From contig CALSQH010000001.1 in assembly GCA_943788445.1 (NCBI GenBank), positions 217,809 through 281,808 of the forward strand: DNA of 64,000 nt. The letters run 5' to 3'. Of this stretch, positions 30,356-38,965 are shown one piece after another. The notes under the pieces were generated by a model. The model was given only the letters and a program-made list of their open reading frames with translations. It was not told the origin of the DNA and did not search any database. Origin of the DNA: an uncultured Pseudomonadales bacterium. Its GTDB lineage: Bacteria > Pseudomonadota > Gammaproteobacteria > Pseudomonadales > Porticoccaceae. Each line of letters opens with the position of its first letter. Positions within the stretch are counted from its first letter, which is position 1. The position numbers and the translations under genes are program-made.

Positions 30356-30916
30356 ATGTGGAATCTACCCAATATCCTAACGCTGCTGAGAATTGCACTG
30401 ATTCCAGTGTTTATGATCGTCTACTACACCTCGTGGGAATGGAATAACCTAGCCGCGGCGGCAATCTTTGGCTTAGCAGCGGCAACTGACTGGGTCGATG
30501 GCTATGTGGCACGCAAATACAATTTGATCACAGCCTTTGGCGCCTTTCTCGACCCAGTGGCCGACAAGCTTATTGTAGTGGCTGCAATGGTGATGTTGCT
30601 GGAAGTGCATGCGACACCTTGGTTCTCATTGCCTGCTATCGTCATTATTGGTCGTGAAATTGTGATTTCAGCACTTCGTGAATGGATGGCAGAGATGGGG
30701 TATCGCGGCACAGTGGCCGTAGCCACCATTGGCAAAGTTAAGACTTGGGTTCAGATGGTCGCCATTGCCTTACTGCTTGCAGCCAAGCCTGAACAAGAGT
30801 TCCTGACTTCGTTGGGCTTTGTTGCAATATACGTTGCAGCGGCACTTACGCTCTGGTCTATGGTGCACTACCTGCGCGCCGCATGGCCGCAATTGAGCGC
30901 CGGTGAAGATAAGTAG
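30356..30916 (+). CDS. pgsA: CDP-diacylglycerol-glycerol-3-phosphate 3-phosphatidyltransferase
   Basis: A 186-residue membrane protein with several transmembrane helices. It carries the CDP-alcohol phosphatidyltransferase signature DG-x2-AR-x8-G-x3-D-x3-D, seen as DGYVARKYNLITAFGAFLD followed by PVAD at about 48-70. It makes phosphatidylglycerol phosphate from CDP-diacylglycerol. It follows uvrC by 52 bp, a common gammaproteobacterial pairing, and tRNA genes follow it, also a frequent arrangement. A GAGAAGAAGACAAG ribosome region precedes the ATG. Confidence 0.95.
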   Translation: MWNLPNILTLLRIALIPVFMIVYYTSWEWNNLAAAAIFGLAAATDWVDGYVARKYNLITAFGAFLDPVADKLIVVAAMVMLLEVHATPWFSLPAIVIIGREIVISALREWMAEMGYRGTVAVATIGKVKTWVQMVAIALLLAAKPEQEFLTSLGFVAIYVAAALTLWSMVHYLRAAWPQLSAGEDK

Positions 30917-31015
30917 TTAATAGAGTCGATAAGTAGTTGATTTATTGCTGGTATTCCCTAGAATACCGCATCGTTGAAAAGTTAGAGTATTACTGAGGCG
31001 TTAAAAGAGTTAATA

Positions 31016-31143
31016 GGCGCGGTAGCAAATATGCTGTGGTCTGCAACTCCGCCATCGTCGGTTCGACCAATTGCGAAGCAACGAGCGTAGCGAAGCCCGA
31101 AGGGGATTAACTTTCGATAGACTGTTAAGATTCTTCCGACCCG
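31016..31143 (+). pseudogene. tRNA-Cys-like fragment interrupted in the T-loop, copy 1
   Basis: Positions 31016-31066 repeat the tRNA-Cys 5' part through GGTTCGA, with a shortened D-arm. A 69-nt insert (31067-31135) follows, then the 3' T-stem CCGACCCG (31136-31143). The insert holds an AATTGC-type hairpin, CCCGAAGGGG and a TTAAC...GTTAA hairpin. It is not a functional tRNA in this form. The next copy begins 173 bp after this one. Confidence 0.75.
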
Positions 31144-31188
31144 TCTAAAGAGTGAGACCGACGGGAAGTTAAGATACAAGATTTACAA

Positions 31189-31328
31189 GGCGCGGTAGCA
31201 AAGTGGTAATGCTGTGGACTGCAACTCCGCCATCGTCGGTCCGACCAATTGCGAAGCAATTAGCAACGAGCGTAGCGAAGCCCGAAGGGGATTAACTGTC
31301 GATAGACTGTTAAGATTCTTCCGACCCG
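31189..31328 (+). pseudogene. tRNA-Cys-like fragment interrupted in the T-loop, copy 2
   Basis: Positions 31189-31244 match the intact tRNA-Cys through the T-loop with a T-to-C change (GGTCCGA). A 76-nt insert (31245-31320) follows, then CCGACCCG. The insert equals that of copy 1 plus 7 nt that complete an AATTGC/GCAATT hairpin. The 45-bp spacer after it is identical to that after copy 1. The intact tRNA-Cys starts 185 bp after this copy's start. Confidence 0.75.
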
Positions 31329-31373
31329 TCTAAAGAGTGAGACCGACGGGAAGTTAAGATACAAGATTTACAA

Positions 31374-31448
<75 letters not shown>

Positions 31449-31511
31449 GTTCCACCGGCTAATAATTCAATGTTAGCCAAAGGCAATACCAGCCTTCGAA
31501 GAAGTCCCCCT

Positions 31512-31598
31512 GCCCGGGTGGCGAAATTGGTAGACGCAAGGGACTTAAAATCCCTCGGTGGCAACACCGTGCCGGTTCAAGTCCGGCCCCGGGCACCA
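31512..31598 (+). tRNA. tRNA-Leu (anticodon UAA)
   Basis: 87 nt with encoded CCA and a long variable arm. Acceptor GCCCGGG/CCCGGGC, anticodon stem-loop AGGGA-CTTAAAA-TCCCT with TAA, T-arm GCCGG-TTCAAGT-CCGGC. Its 3' end is repeated at 31758-31773 and again at 39437-39452. Confidence 0.95.
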
Positions 31599-31668
31599 TA
31601 ATACCCCTGACGTTAGTACCACTGCCCAAGTTAATTTAAAACTCCAATCTTTGGACTTGAAGCGGTGA

Positions 31669-31773
31669 GGTTCACAAAATGCTAAGCATGTTGAACGAGT
31701 CGCTTAGCGACGAAGCCCCAAAGGGGTCAAAGCAGCCCAAAGGCTGATTTGATCAACCCGGACCCGGGCACCA
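31669..31773 (+). pseudogene. tRNA-Leu 3' fragment with T-loop insert
   Basis: GGTTCA at 31669-31674 opens like the T-arm of the tRNA just upstream. About 83 nt follow, then the T-stem and acceptor 3' end CCGGACCCGGGCACCA (31758-31773). The insert contains four successive hairpins: ATGCT/AGCAT, GTCGCT/AGCGAC, CCCC-AAA-GGGG and TCAAAGCAGCC/GGCTGATTTGA with loop CAAA. The fragment ends 175 bp after the intact tRNA ends. Confidence 0.7.
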
Positions 31774-32013
31774 TATACCAATATTTTCAGTCATACCCTA
31801 ATCTCTCCCCATCAAACCTTTTCTTTAGTAGTCCACTTTCGAGCACCAAAAGTAATCGTGATAAATCACGACTTCTTCGTCTAAATTTTCAGGCCTTATT
31901 GGCACGACGATCAACGCTAGAGGGGCAGTTGATATGTAAAGTACTCATTTTCTAAGCTCTACCTGGTGTGAACCAAAAAAAGCATATACGCGTAAAATAG
32001 TTTTAATCAATTA
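31774..32013. other. Intergenic region at the left edge of the zinc cluster
   Basis: 240 bp of AT-rich sequence after the tRNA-Leu remnant. No convincing gene is seen. It leads into the Zur-box-like palindrome at 32014-32030. Confidence 0.5.
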
Positions 32014-32030
32014 ATGATATGATATATCAT
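32014..32030. promoter_or_regulatory. Candidate Zur box upstream of the zinc operon
   Basis: ATGATAT-GAT-ATATCAT is a perfect 7-bp inverted repeat with a 3-bp centre, about 60 bp before the first zinc gene. It shares the form TGATAY-N3-RTATCA with the site at 36975-36989, and both resemble Zur boxes. A zur gene lies in the same cluster. Confidence 0.65.
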
Positions 32031-32090
32031 ATTTAAAAGATTGATTATTTTACCCTGCAGAGGTCAAGACTGCTCAATATGGAGAGACTA

Positions 32091-33296
32091 ATGACACAAA
32101 CACATAAACTGCCTGTAACCGTACTTTCAGGCTTTTTAGGGGCTGGTAAAACCACCGTCCTTAGCCATATTCTGAATAATCGAGAAGGCAAGAAAGTCGC
32201 GGTTATCGTCAATGATATGAGTGAAATCAATATTGATTCAGCGATAATCCAGAACGATGTGTCACTCAACCACAGTGAAGAGAAGCTTGTTGAAATGAGC
32301 AATGGCTGTATTTGCTGCACGCTTCGGGAAGACCTGTTGGAGGAAGTCACCAAGCTTGCGCAGGAGGGGCGATTTGATTATCTGGTCATCGAATCTACTG
32401 GGATTTCAGAGCCTCTACCTGTCGCAGAAACTTTCACCTTTGCCGATGAAGATGGTGTCTCGCTATCTGATGTTGCCGACTTGGACACAATGGTCACTGT
32501 GGTCGATGCGGTCAACTTTATAAAGGATTATGACGAGGCAAAATACCTGCAGGATACAGGTGAATCTCTAGGTGAAGAAGATGAGCGCAGTGTTGCCGAT
32601 CTACTTGTTGACCAGGTTGAGTTCGCCGATGTTATTCTTATCAGTAAAACTGATTTGGCGAGTGCCTCTGATATAGACCGCTTAACCGCAATTCTTAAAA
32701 CCCTAAATACTGACGCGAAAATAGTTCCGATCTTCCAGGGCCAGGTGAATGTCAATGAAGTGCTCAGTACCGGCTTATTTGATTTTGAGCGAGCTCAACA
32801 GGCGCCGGGTTGGCTTAAAGAGATGCGTGGTGAGCATGTTCCTGAAACGGAAGAATACGGCATTGCCAGTTTTACCTATGAAGCACGGCGACCTTTTCAT
32901 CCGGAAAAATTTCACCAGTTTCTCCACAGCACAGATAAGTATGGCAAGCTGATCCGTTCCAAAGGTTATTTTTGGTTGGCTTCACGCCCCGAATTTGCCG
33001 GTCAATGGAGCCAAGCGGGCGGCATTGCACGCTATGGTTTTGCCGGGATGTTTTGGAAAGCGCTACCCAAAGAAAAATGGCCCACCGACGAAGAATATCT
33101 CTCCTCGATTGAAAAGCAGTGGGTAGAACCCTTTGGTGATATGCGCCAAGAGTTGGTATTTATCGGTCAGGGCCTGGATCAAAGCGGCTTCACTCAAGCC
33201 CTTGATGATTGCCTGTTAAGTGAAGTAGAAGTATTGCGCGGCAAAGCTTACTGGGCGACATTGCAGGATCCATTCCCTGCTTGGGTGCAAGAATGA
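32091..33296 (+). CDS. COG0523-family GTPase, zinc metallochaperone (ZigA/YciC type)
   Basis: About 401 residues from ATG 32091, chosen because GGAGAG lies just before it; an in-frame ATG at 32079 lacks such a site. G3E P-loop GTPase: Walker [10 protein letters not shown], the metal-binding CxCC motif in [20 protein letters not shown] and the guanine-specificity motif SKTD. The C-terminal CobW domain includes [12 protein letters not shown]. Zinc-starvation-induced members of this family load zinc into key enzymes. A Zur-like palindrome lies upstream and zur three genes downstream. The stop overlaps the next start (ATGA). Confidence 0.88.
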   Translation: MTQTHKLPVTVLSGFLGAGKTTVLSHILNNREGKKVAVIVNDMSEINIDSAIIQNDVSLNHSEEKLVEMSNGCICCTLREDLLEEVTKLAQEGRFDYLVIESTGISEPLPVAETFTFADEDGVSLSDVADLDTMVTVVDAVNFIKDYDEAKYLQDTGESLGEEDERSVADLLVDQVEFADVILISKTDLASASDIDRLTAILKTLNTDAKIVPIFQGQVNVNEVLSTGLFDFERAQQAPGWLKEMRGEHVPETEEYGIASFTYEARRPFHPEKFHQFLHSTDKYGKLIRSKGYFWLASRPEFAGQWSQAGGIARYGFAGMFWKALPKEKWPTDEEYLSSIEKQWVEPFGDMRQELVFIGQGLDQSGFTQALDDCLLSEVEVLRGKAYWATLQDPFPAWVQE

Positions 33297-33982
33297 ACAG
33301 TATAAGTCCGGCCAACAGATCCAGTTTTGATTCTTACGATGATAGTGAGGTAAAAATTCGGCGTGCTGCTCAAGGCGACGAGCCGGGAGTTTTGACTGAC
33401 ATCTACCTTGAACAAAGCAATATGGTTATTTGGAAGCGAGAGCTATCCGAAACACTGAAAAATTCTGTCGATGCCTTTATAAAGTCGAACCCAAACTTCC
33501 AGGCTTCCATGACCGTCACCCCACAAACTGTGCTTTCAAGCTTGAGTGAATCTTTAGGTGATAGCGCTCAACTTGAGCTAAGAGAAAACGTTGCTCAGCT
33601 GGTGGAAATGTTTTGCTACCTGTTTGAGCTTAAGCGTGCAGGCTTACGTTTAACCGTACTCAATCGCGCGATGTGCCCAAAATTCCATATCGATAGAATA
33701 CCCTGTCGCCTTGTTACAACCTATCAGGGTATAGCGACAGAGTGGTTGCCCCACCAGGCAGTTGATCGTCAAAAATTGGGTCTCGGAAGCAATGGCAAGC
33801 TCGACAGCGAATCCGGTTTGTATAAAACTGCGAATGACATCCAGCAACTTAACTGTGGTGAAGTTGCTCTGTTAAAGGGCGAGCTTTGGGAAGGCAATGA
33901 AAACGCGGGATTGGTGCATCGTTCGCCCGCTTTGCCAGCAGGTGAAAGTCGCCTATTATTAACACTCGATTTTAGCTACTAA
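33293..33982 (+). CDS. DUF1826 domain protein with a possible HxD...H metal site
   Basis: About 229 residues from ATG 33293, overlapping the GTPase stop by 4 bp, so translation is coupled. The family has no assigned function but commonly sits beside COG0523 zinc GTPases. The sequence shows [19 protein letters not shown] near residues 123-141 and [22 protein letters not shown] near the end. This HxD, distant His, then Arg order resembles the iron/2-oxoglutarate dioxygenase facial triad in a cupin-like fold. That resemblance is inference. It is presumably expressed under low zinc. Confidence 0.75.
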   Translation: MNSISPANRSSFDSYDDSEVKIRRAAQGDEPGVLTDIYLEQSNMVIWKRELSETLKNSVDAFIKSNPNFQASMTVTPQTVLSSLSESLGDSAQLELRENVAQLVEMFCYLFELKRAGLRLTVLNRAMCPKFHIDRIPCRLVTTYQGIATEWLPHQAVDRQKLGLGSNGKLDSESGLYKTANDIQQLNCGEVALLKGELWEGNENAGLVHRSPALPAGESRLLLTLDFSY

Positions 33983-34020
33983 TTTTTCGCTGTGAGTTAA
34001 GACTTAGGAGTTAAATAGCT

Positions 34021-34584
34021 ATGACATTTATTGCGCGTTACTTATTTATATTGTTTTTGCCAACCCTCATAACGGTGTCAGGTATTGCCAAGTCGAGCAC
34101 TCATGAAGCTCATAGGCACGGGCAAGCCGAGCTTACGTTGGTCTTAGAAAATGGGGTGCTAGAGATACAGTTCGAATCTCCAGCGGCAAATATATTGGGA
34201 TTTGAGCATATAGCCAAGTCACTGGAGCAACGCAAAGCAGTAAGACAAGCAGAAATGATCTTAAAACAGCCCGATGTTCTGTTTTCGTTTGATGGCACGC
34301 GCTGTCAGGCAAAAACAACAGGGGTCAACATGTCTGGCGTGATTGCTGAGGAACAGGATAAGCACGAGCACCATAATCATTCAGCAAAGCATGATGATGG
34401 CCACAGTGAAATATCTGCGCGTTACCACTTTAGCTGTGACAATCCTGAAAAATTAGATTCTGTAGAAGTTTTATTCTTCAAAAGGTTCCCAGGAATTGAA
34501 CAAATTAATGCGATGTGGGTAACAGAAACCAAGCAAGGCGCTGTGTCGTTGATATACACTAGTAGTGCAATATTCTTGAGATAA
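34021..34584 (+). CDS. zrgA: ZrgA-like DUF2796 periplasmic zinc-binding protein
   Basis: A 187-residue protein with a signal peptide (to about residue 24). The DUF2796 start motif HEAHRHGQAELTLVLENG comes next. A His-rich segment HEHHNHSAKHDDGHSE (about 113-128) could bind zinc. Such proteins are part of the Zur-controlled zrg zinc-uptake system of Vibrio, together with a DUF3299 protein and an ABC ATPase/permease pair, all of which are encoded in this cluster. A TTAGGAG ribosome site is present. Confidence 0.82.
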   Translation: MTFIARYLFILFLPTLITVSGIAKSSTHEAHRHGQAELTLVLENGVLEIQFESPAANILGFEHIAKSLEQRKAVRQAEMILKQPDVLFSFDGTRCQAKTTGVNMSGVIAEEQDKHEHHNHSAKHDDGHSEISARYHFSCDNPEKLDSVEVLFFKRFPGIEQINAMWVTETKQGAVSLIYTSSAIFLR

Positions 34585-34655
34585 AGTGGACGCCGTTAAA
34601 CAGATTTCTGACCAGGTTGATCAACGGCATAATGCAAGCAGATCAAGCTTAACCA

Positions 34656-35144
34656 ATGGCACAAAGTAGGCGCCCTATGAATAAACAGCAACTCAATCGC
34701 GTTATCGATAAAGCAGAGGACCTTTGCGCACGTTCTGGTGGGCGTTTGACCGATAAGCGCAAAGGCGTTTTGAGGCTCTTGCTAGTTTCCAGCACACCTT
34801 TGTCGGCCTATGAAATCACCGATGCTTATAAAAAGGTCGCGGAAAAATCCATGCCGGCAATGTCTGTGTATCGCATTTTAGAATTTCTCGAAGCAGAAGA
34901 TTTAGTCCACAAGCTAAGCTCAACCAATAAATACGTTGCCTGTTCCCATATCAGCTGTAACCACGCGCATGAAATCCCGCAATTTTTAATCTGTGGTGAA
35001 TGCCAAGGTACCAAAGAAATCGCAATTTCTAAAAGCATTATCAATGAACTGGGTGACCTGGTGGGCAAAGCAGATTACACACTTACAAACCCGCAGTTAG
35101 AGCTGCAATGCCTGTGCAATAACTGCTCGGCTCGCACTGCATAG
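34656..35144 (+). CDS. zur: Fur-family zinc uptake regulator Zur
   Basis: A 162-residue Fur-family protein. An alternative start at 34677 has a slightly better ribosome site. The N-terminal winged helix (LTDKRKGVLRLLL, MPAMSVYRILEFLEAEDLVHKL) is followed by a structural zinc site made of two Cys pairs, CGEC and CNNC. An NHAHE-type His segment is also present. With zinc bound it represses zinc-acquisition genes. The two palindromes at 32014 and 36975 are likely targets. Fur itself is excluded by the zinc-gene context, though PerR-like roles cannot be ruled out from sequence alone. Confidence 0.88.
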   Translation: MAQSRRPMNKQQLNRVIDKAEDLCARSGGRLTDKRKGVLRLLLVSSTPLSAYEITDAYKKVAEKSMPAMSVYRILEFLEAEDLVHKLSSTNKYVACSHISCNHAHEIPQFLICGECQGTKEIAISKSIINELGDLVGKADYTLTNPQLELQCLCNNCSARTA

Positions 35145-35208
35145 CTGTATTAAAACATCTATAAGAAAATCAGATACTGCAAGTGAAAAAACCTATTAAA
35201 AAATACCT

Positions 35209-36201
35209 ATGAAGACACGTATTTCGGCTATTCCTACCAATATTATTACCGGCTTTTTAGGCGTGGGAAAAACCTCCGCTATATTGCATCTGTTGAAGTC
35301 TAAACCTGCAGATGAACGTTGGGCGGTTCTCGTCAATGAGTTTGGCGAGATTGGTGTGGATGGCAGCTTGTTTGAAGGCCAGCATGGTGAGGAACAGGGT
35401 GTATTTATTCGCGAGGTTCCAGGTGGCTGTATGTGTTGTGCAGCAGGGTTGCCTATGCAGGTTGCCTTAAATCAACTGCTGACACGGGCTAAACCGGATC
35501 GGTTATTGATTGAGCCAACCGGTCTGGGGCACCCCAAAGAAGTGTTGCAAGTGCTCTCTGCGGACTACTACCAAGACACCCTTGATTTACAGAAAATTAT
35601 CACTTTGGTGGATGCTCGTAAACTCTCAGATCAACGCTACACCTCACATCAAACATTTAATCAGCAAATTGCCATTGCGGATATTATCGTCGGTAACAAG
35701 CAGGATTTATATCAGCACGAAGATAAGGCCAAACTTGAAACCTACGCGAAGCAACAGGGGGCAATCGACGCTGTGGTGTTATTTGCGCAAAATGGTGAAA
35801 TTGCGCCCCTACATTTGCAAGGTAAAACGGCGGCTAAAGTTAAAGCTCATCATCACCATTCAGGTGAAGAAAAACCCTTATTGTCCGAGCTACCGATTCC
35901 TGATAGTGGTTATATTAAAGCGGTCAATGAGGGTGAAGGCTTCTATAGCATCGGCTGGCGCGTTTTACCAAGTCATGTGTTTAATTACCAAAAATTATTC
36001 TCGTTTTTAAGTGGCATAATTGCTGAAAGAATGAAGGCGGTGTTTATTACTGAAAGTGGTGTTTTTGGCTATAACCTAACGCCTGACACCTTGACGGAAA
36101 TTGAATTGGATGATTGCATAGAAAGCCGTATTGAGATTATCTCTGACAGTATCAATAGCAATTGGGAAGCACAGTTATTGGCCTGTATGCATAACGACTA
36201 A
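35209..36201 (+). CDS. Second COG0523-family GTPase with His-rich linker
   Basis: A 330-residue G3E GTPase: Walker A GFLGVGKTS, CxCC in GGCMCCAAG, IEPTGLGHP and the NKQD specificity motif. A His-rich loop KAHHHHSGEE at about 212-221 separates the GTPase from the C-terminal CobW-like part. It is shorter than and distinct from the GTPase at 32091, closer to the YeiR class. Two different COG0523 members in one cluster suggest two client enzymes or two steps of zinc delivery. It lies 64 bp after zur on the same strand. Confidence 0.85.
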   Translation: MKTRISAIPTNIITGFLGVGKTSAILHLLKSKPADERWAVLVNEFGEIGVDGSLFEGQHGEEQGVFIREVPGGCMCCAAGLPMQVALNQLLTRAKPDRLLIEPTGLGHPKEVLQVLSADYYQDTLDLQKIITLVDARKLSDQRYTSHQTFNQQIAIADIIVGNKQDLYQHEDKAKLETYAKQQGAIDAVVLFAQNGEIAPLHLQGKTAAKVKAHHHHSGEEKPLLSELPIPDSGYIKAVNEGEGFYSIGWRVLPSHVFNYQKLFSFLSGIIAERMKAVFITESGVFGYNLTPDTLTEIELDDCIESRIEIISDSINSNWEAQLLACMHND

Positions 36202-36233
36202 TACATTCAGCAGTGCAAAAAAAATCTGGTCTT

Positions 36234-36938
36234 TTAATCTCTGTACTCTTCAAAATATTGCATGTCTAAACTGTATGTCGCTGTTGCGATTTTATTTTCG
36301 ATTAATGATGTTTTTAAAACCCCTGAAATCCAAAACGGATCGTATAGAGCGTCTAGTTTTATTCCCTCGGGATAGTTAACAAAGATTATTTGATTGGGTG
36401 GTGGTGGTGGCAGATGGAGGCAGGCACCGAAAAATGGCACTAGGAAAAACTGAGTGATGATTTGCTGATCATCAAATTCTACAGGGACAATAAAGCCGGG
36501 AATTCGAATCGCCTTGTCGTTCATTTCCGGAACTACAAGGGTGGATGCCAGCGCCTGCTGATAGCGGTCCTGATTAGCCGCCTCAATAGAGCTCTCCATA
36601 GAGTTTTGAATTTGACTGCTGATCTGGTCTTCAATCGAACCGTCTATGATATCCGTGATGTAGCTGGGTGGGTTTAATAGTGCATCCAAGTCCTCTTTAG
36701 GCATCAGATCAATCCATTCAACTGTTTTGAAGTCAGACTTTGGACGTTTTTCTTTTTGCTGAATATAAGGTTGAACTTTTTCTTTATTGACCGACTGTAA
36801 AGAAACCTGCTGAATACTGGCGTCTGAGTTAACAGTGGCGCTGAGTTGTTTTGTTTGATCTATGTTATTGCAAACACCTAGCGCTGGGGCCATCAGTAAC
36901 CCTAAAATCAATTGCCGAATAGTATTCATTTTTATCAC
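36234..36938 (-). CDS. DUF3299 family secreted protein
   Basis: A 234-residue protein (or 231 from the second Met at 36929) with a signal-peptide-like start (LILGLLMAPALGVC, where the Cys could be a lipobox). The DUF3299 core is clear: VEWIDLMP near 75 and RIPGFIVPVEFDDQQI...FFLVPFFGACLHLPPPPPNQIIFV in the second half. Members co-occur with ZrgA and the ABC transporter that follows divergently. The Zur-like palindrome at 36975-36989 lies between the two promoters. It is convergent with the second GTPase, only 32 bp away. Confidence 0.78.
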   Translation of the reverse strand: MIKMNTIRQLILGLLMAPALGVCNNIDQTKQLSATVNSDASIQQVSLQSVNKEKVQPYIQQKEKRPKSDFKTVEWIDLMPKEDLDALLNPPSYITDIIDGSIEDQISSQIQNSMESSIEAANQDRYQQALASTLVVPEMNDKAIRIPGFIVPVEFDDQQIITQFFLVPFFGACLHLPPPPPNQIIFVNYPEGIKLDALYDPFWISGVLKTSLIENKIATATYSLDMQYFEEYRD

Positions 36939-36974
36939 TTTGTTAGGATTATAATTTTAAGTCTTCATCGCAAG

Positions 36975-36989
36975 TGATACATTGTATCA
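36975..36989. promoter_or_regulatory. Candidate Zur box between divergent transporter genes
   Basis: TGATAC-ATT-GTATCA is a perfect 6-bp inverted repeat with a 3-bp centre. It matches the form of the site at 32014-32030 and lies between the DUF3299 gene and the ABC ATPase, so it could control both. Confidence 0.65.
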
Positions 36990-37046
36990 TTCATATTCAG
37001 TTATTTGTTCTATGGGCTTTCTACCAACAAAATATTGATCAATATT

Positions 37047-37727
37047 ATGACTATTACTCTTAAAAACGTTCATTACGCCTATCCTGATTCACTGGATAAG
37101 CCAGTACTCAATATTCCAGACTGGGTTGTAGGGTCTCAGGAGCAGGTCTTTGTGCACGGCCCTTCAGGGTGCGGAAAGTCCACCTTACTCAATCTGCTTA
37201 GCGGCATGCTCGCCCCCACTGTTGGCGAACTGTCTATTCTGGATAAGCGCCTAGATCAGATGGGTCAGCATCAACGTGACCGATTTCGAGCCAATCATAT
37301 TGGCTATGTGTTCCAACAATTCAACCTAATCTCGTATTTAAATGCGCTAGAAAATATTCAGTTAGCCACCCATTTCGGCAAGCATGGAAGATCAGGCGTA
37401 AAACAAAATGAAATAGAAGCACTGTTGGAAAAATTAAACGTATCGCCGGCTGATTGGAACAAGCAGGCCAATACACTCAGTATTGGACAGCAGCAGCGCG
37501 TGGCGATTGCCCGCGCGCTTATCAATAAACCAGAACTATTGATAGTGGATGAACCCACCTCATCACTCGACCAACACAACCGTGATAACTTTATGTCTTT
37601 GTTGATGCCCCTGGCTGCAGAAAATAATATCACCCTAGTCTTCGTCAGCCACGATCTGTCATTGTCTCGATATTTCAAACGCATTGACGCGCTGTCTGAT
37701 ATTAGCTGTTTGAAGGGAGATGAATGA
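37047..37727 (+). CDS. ABC transporter ATP-binding protein (LolD/MacB-like), zinc-linked
   Basis: About 226 residues from ATG 37047; an upstream in-frame TTG at 37005 gives an unlikely extension. Walker A GPSGCGKST, Q-loop FQQFNLISYLNALEN, signature LSIGQQQRVAIARAL (altered from LSGGQ), Walker B LLIVDEPTSSLD, and the switch His in FVSHD. The subtype is that of lipoprotein-export or MacB-type ATPases rather than ZnuC. It overlaps the permease by 4 bp. With ZrgA and the DUF3299 protein it resembles the zrg cluster. The cargo is not certain. Confidence 0.85.
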   Translation: MTITLKNVHYAYPDSLDKPVLNIPDWVVGSQEQVFVHGPSGCGKSTLLNLLSGMLAPTVGELSILDKRLDQMGQHQRDRFRANHIGYVFQQFNLISYLNALENIQLATHFGKHGRSGVKQNEIEALLEKLNVSPADWNKQANTLSIGQQQRVAIARALINKPELLIVDEPTSSLDQHNRDNFMSLLMPLAAENNITLVFVSHDLSLSRYFKRIDALSDISCLKGDE

Positions 37728-38965
37728 TGTTTTTTAAACTGGCATTAAAGAGTCTGCTCAATCGCAGAGGCTCAGTGATTCTCACCCTAATGGCCATGAC
37801 TGTCAGTATTTTTGTTTTATTGGCCGTGGAACATATGCGTTATCAGACCAAACAAAGTTTTGCCAATACTGTTTCTGGTGTCGATCTTATCGTTGGCGCC
37901 AGGACGGGCAGTCTTAATCTATTGTTGTATTCGGTTTTTCGTATTGGTTCTCCCACCAATAACATCACTTGGGAATCTTTTGAGGATATTGCCTCCAAGC
38001 CGCAAGTGAAGTGGGCTATTCCTATTGTGCTCGGTGATTCACATAGGGGCTATCCGGTGATGGGCACAACCGGGGTTTATTTTGAGTTCTTCAGCTACGG
38101 CAATCAACGCGGGCTGACTTTTGAGCAAGGTCATGCATTCAATCAGGTATTTGATGTTGTGATCGGTTCTGATATTGCCCGAACGCTTGGCTATTCAATG
38201 GGTGAAAAGGTGGTTTTGTCCCATGGTTTAGCGAGCACCAGCTTCAGTCAACACGACGATCGCCCATTTAAGGTTGTCGGTATTTTAGCGCCTACAGGAA
38301 CACCTGTTGACCAGACATTACACGTTAGTTTGGCGGGTATTGAAGCTATTCATATCGGCTGGCAACAGGGCATAAAAATGCCTGCCGCCAGCATTACTAC
38401 AGATCATATAAAGCAGCTTCAGCTTCAACCTGAAAGCATTACCGCTTTTATGCTGGGTTTAAAATCCCGCATGGCAACGTTCCGCGTTCAAAGAACAATT
38501 AACGAGTACGGTAGGGAGCCTCTTCTGGCGATACTGCCGGGCGTTGCACTATCAGAACTTTGGCAAATGATGAACGTTCTGGAAAATACACTGCGTTTAA
38601 TCTCAGTGCTTATTCTTATCGCTGCGCTACTAGGACTGAGTGCTATGTTGTTGGCCTCGATTCGGGAGCGCAATCACGAGGTGCAACTGCTTAGGATTAT
38701 TGGTGCTCCACCTATATTTTTATTTCTACTGATAGAACTAGAGGCTTTGCTGATTATCCTGCTGAGTACTGTGCTTGGTGTGTCAATACTATATGCATGC
38801 TTGGTTACTGCCGGGAATTTCCTGGCCTCTGAATATGGTTTGTATATTCAATCGAATATTTTGTCGGGAAGCGCTCTGCACTTAGTATTGATCGTAATTA
38901 TTGCTAACCTAGCAGCAGCAGCGATTCCTGCTTTGACTATGTATAAGAGTGCGAAAAAAATTTAG
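37724..38965 (+). CDS. FtsX/MacB-type ABC transporter permease, zinc-linked
   Basis: A 413-residue protein with an N-terminal membrane helix (VILTLMAMTVSIFVLLAV), a large periplasmic domain (about 45-275) and three C-terminal helices (about 285-410) with the FtsX signature ERNHEVQLLRIIGAP. It starts within the ATPase stop (ATGATG). MacB-type permeases act by mechanotransmission and usually work with periplasmic partners, here perhaps ZrgA and the DUF3299 protein. Last gene of the zinc cluster. Confidence 0.83.
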   Translation: MMFFKLALKSLLNRRGSVILTLMAMTVSIFVLLAVEHMRYQTKQSFANTVSGVDLIVGARTGSLNLLLYSVFRIGSPTNNITWESFEDIASKPQVKWAIPIVLGDSHRGYPVMGTTGVYFEFFSYGNQRGLTFEQGHAFNQVFDVVIGSDIARTLGYSMGEKVVLSHGLASTSFSQHDDRPFKVVGILAPTGTPVDQTLHVSLAGIEAIHIGWQQGIKMPAASITTDHIKQLQLQPESITAFMLGLKSRMATFRVQRTINEYGREPLLAILPGVALSELWQMMNVLENTLRLISVLILIAALLGLSAMLLASIRERNHEVQLLRIIGAPPIFLFLLIELEALLIILLSTVLGVSILYACLVTAGNFLASEYGLYIQSNILSGSALHLVLIVIIANLAAAAIPALTMYKSAKKI

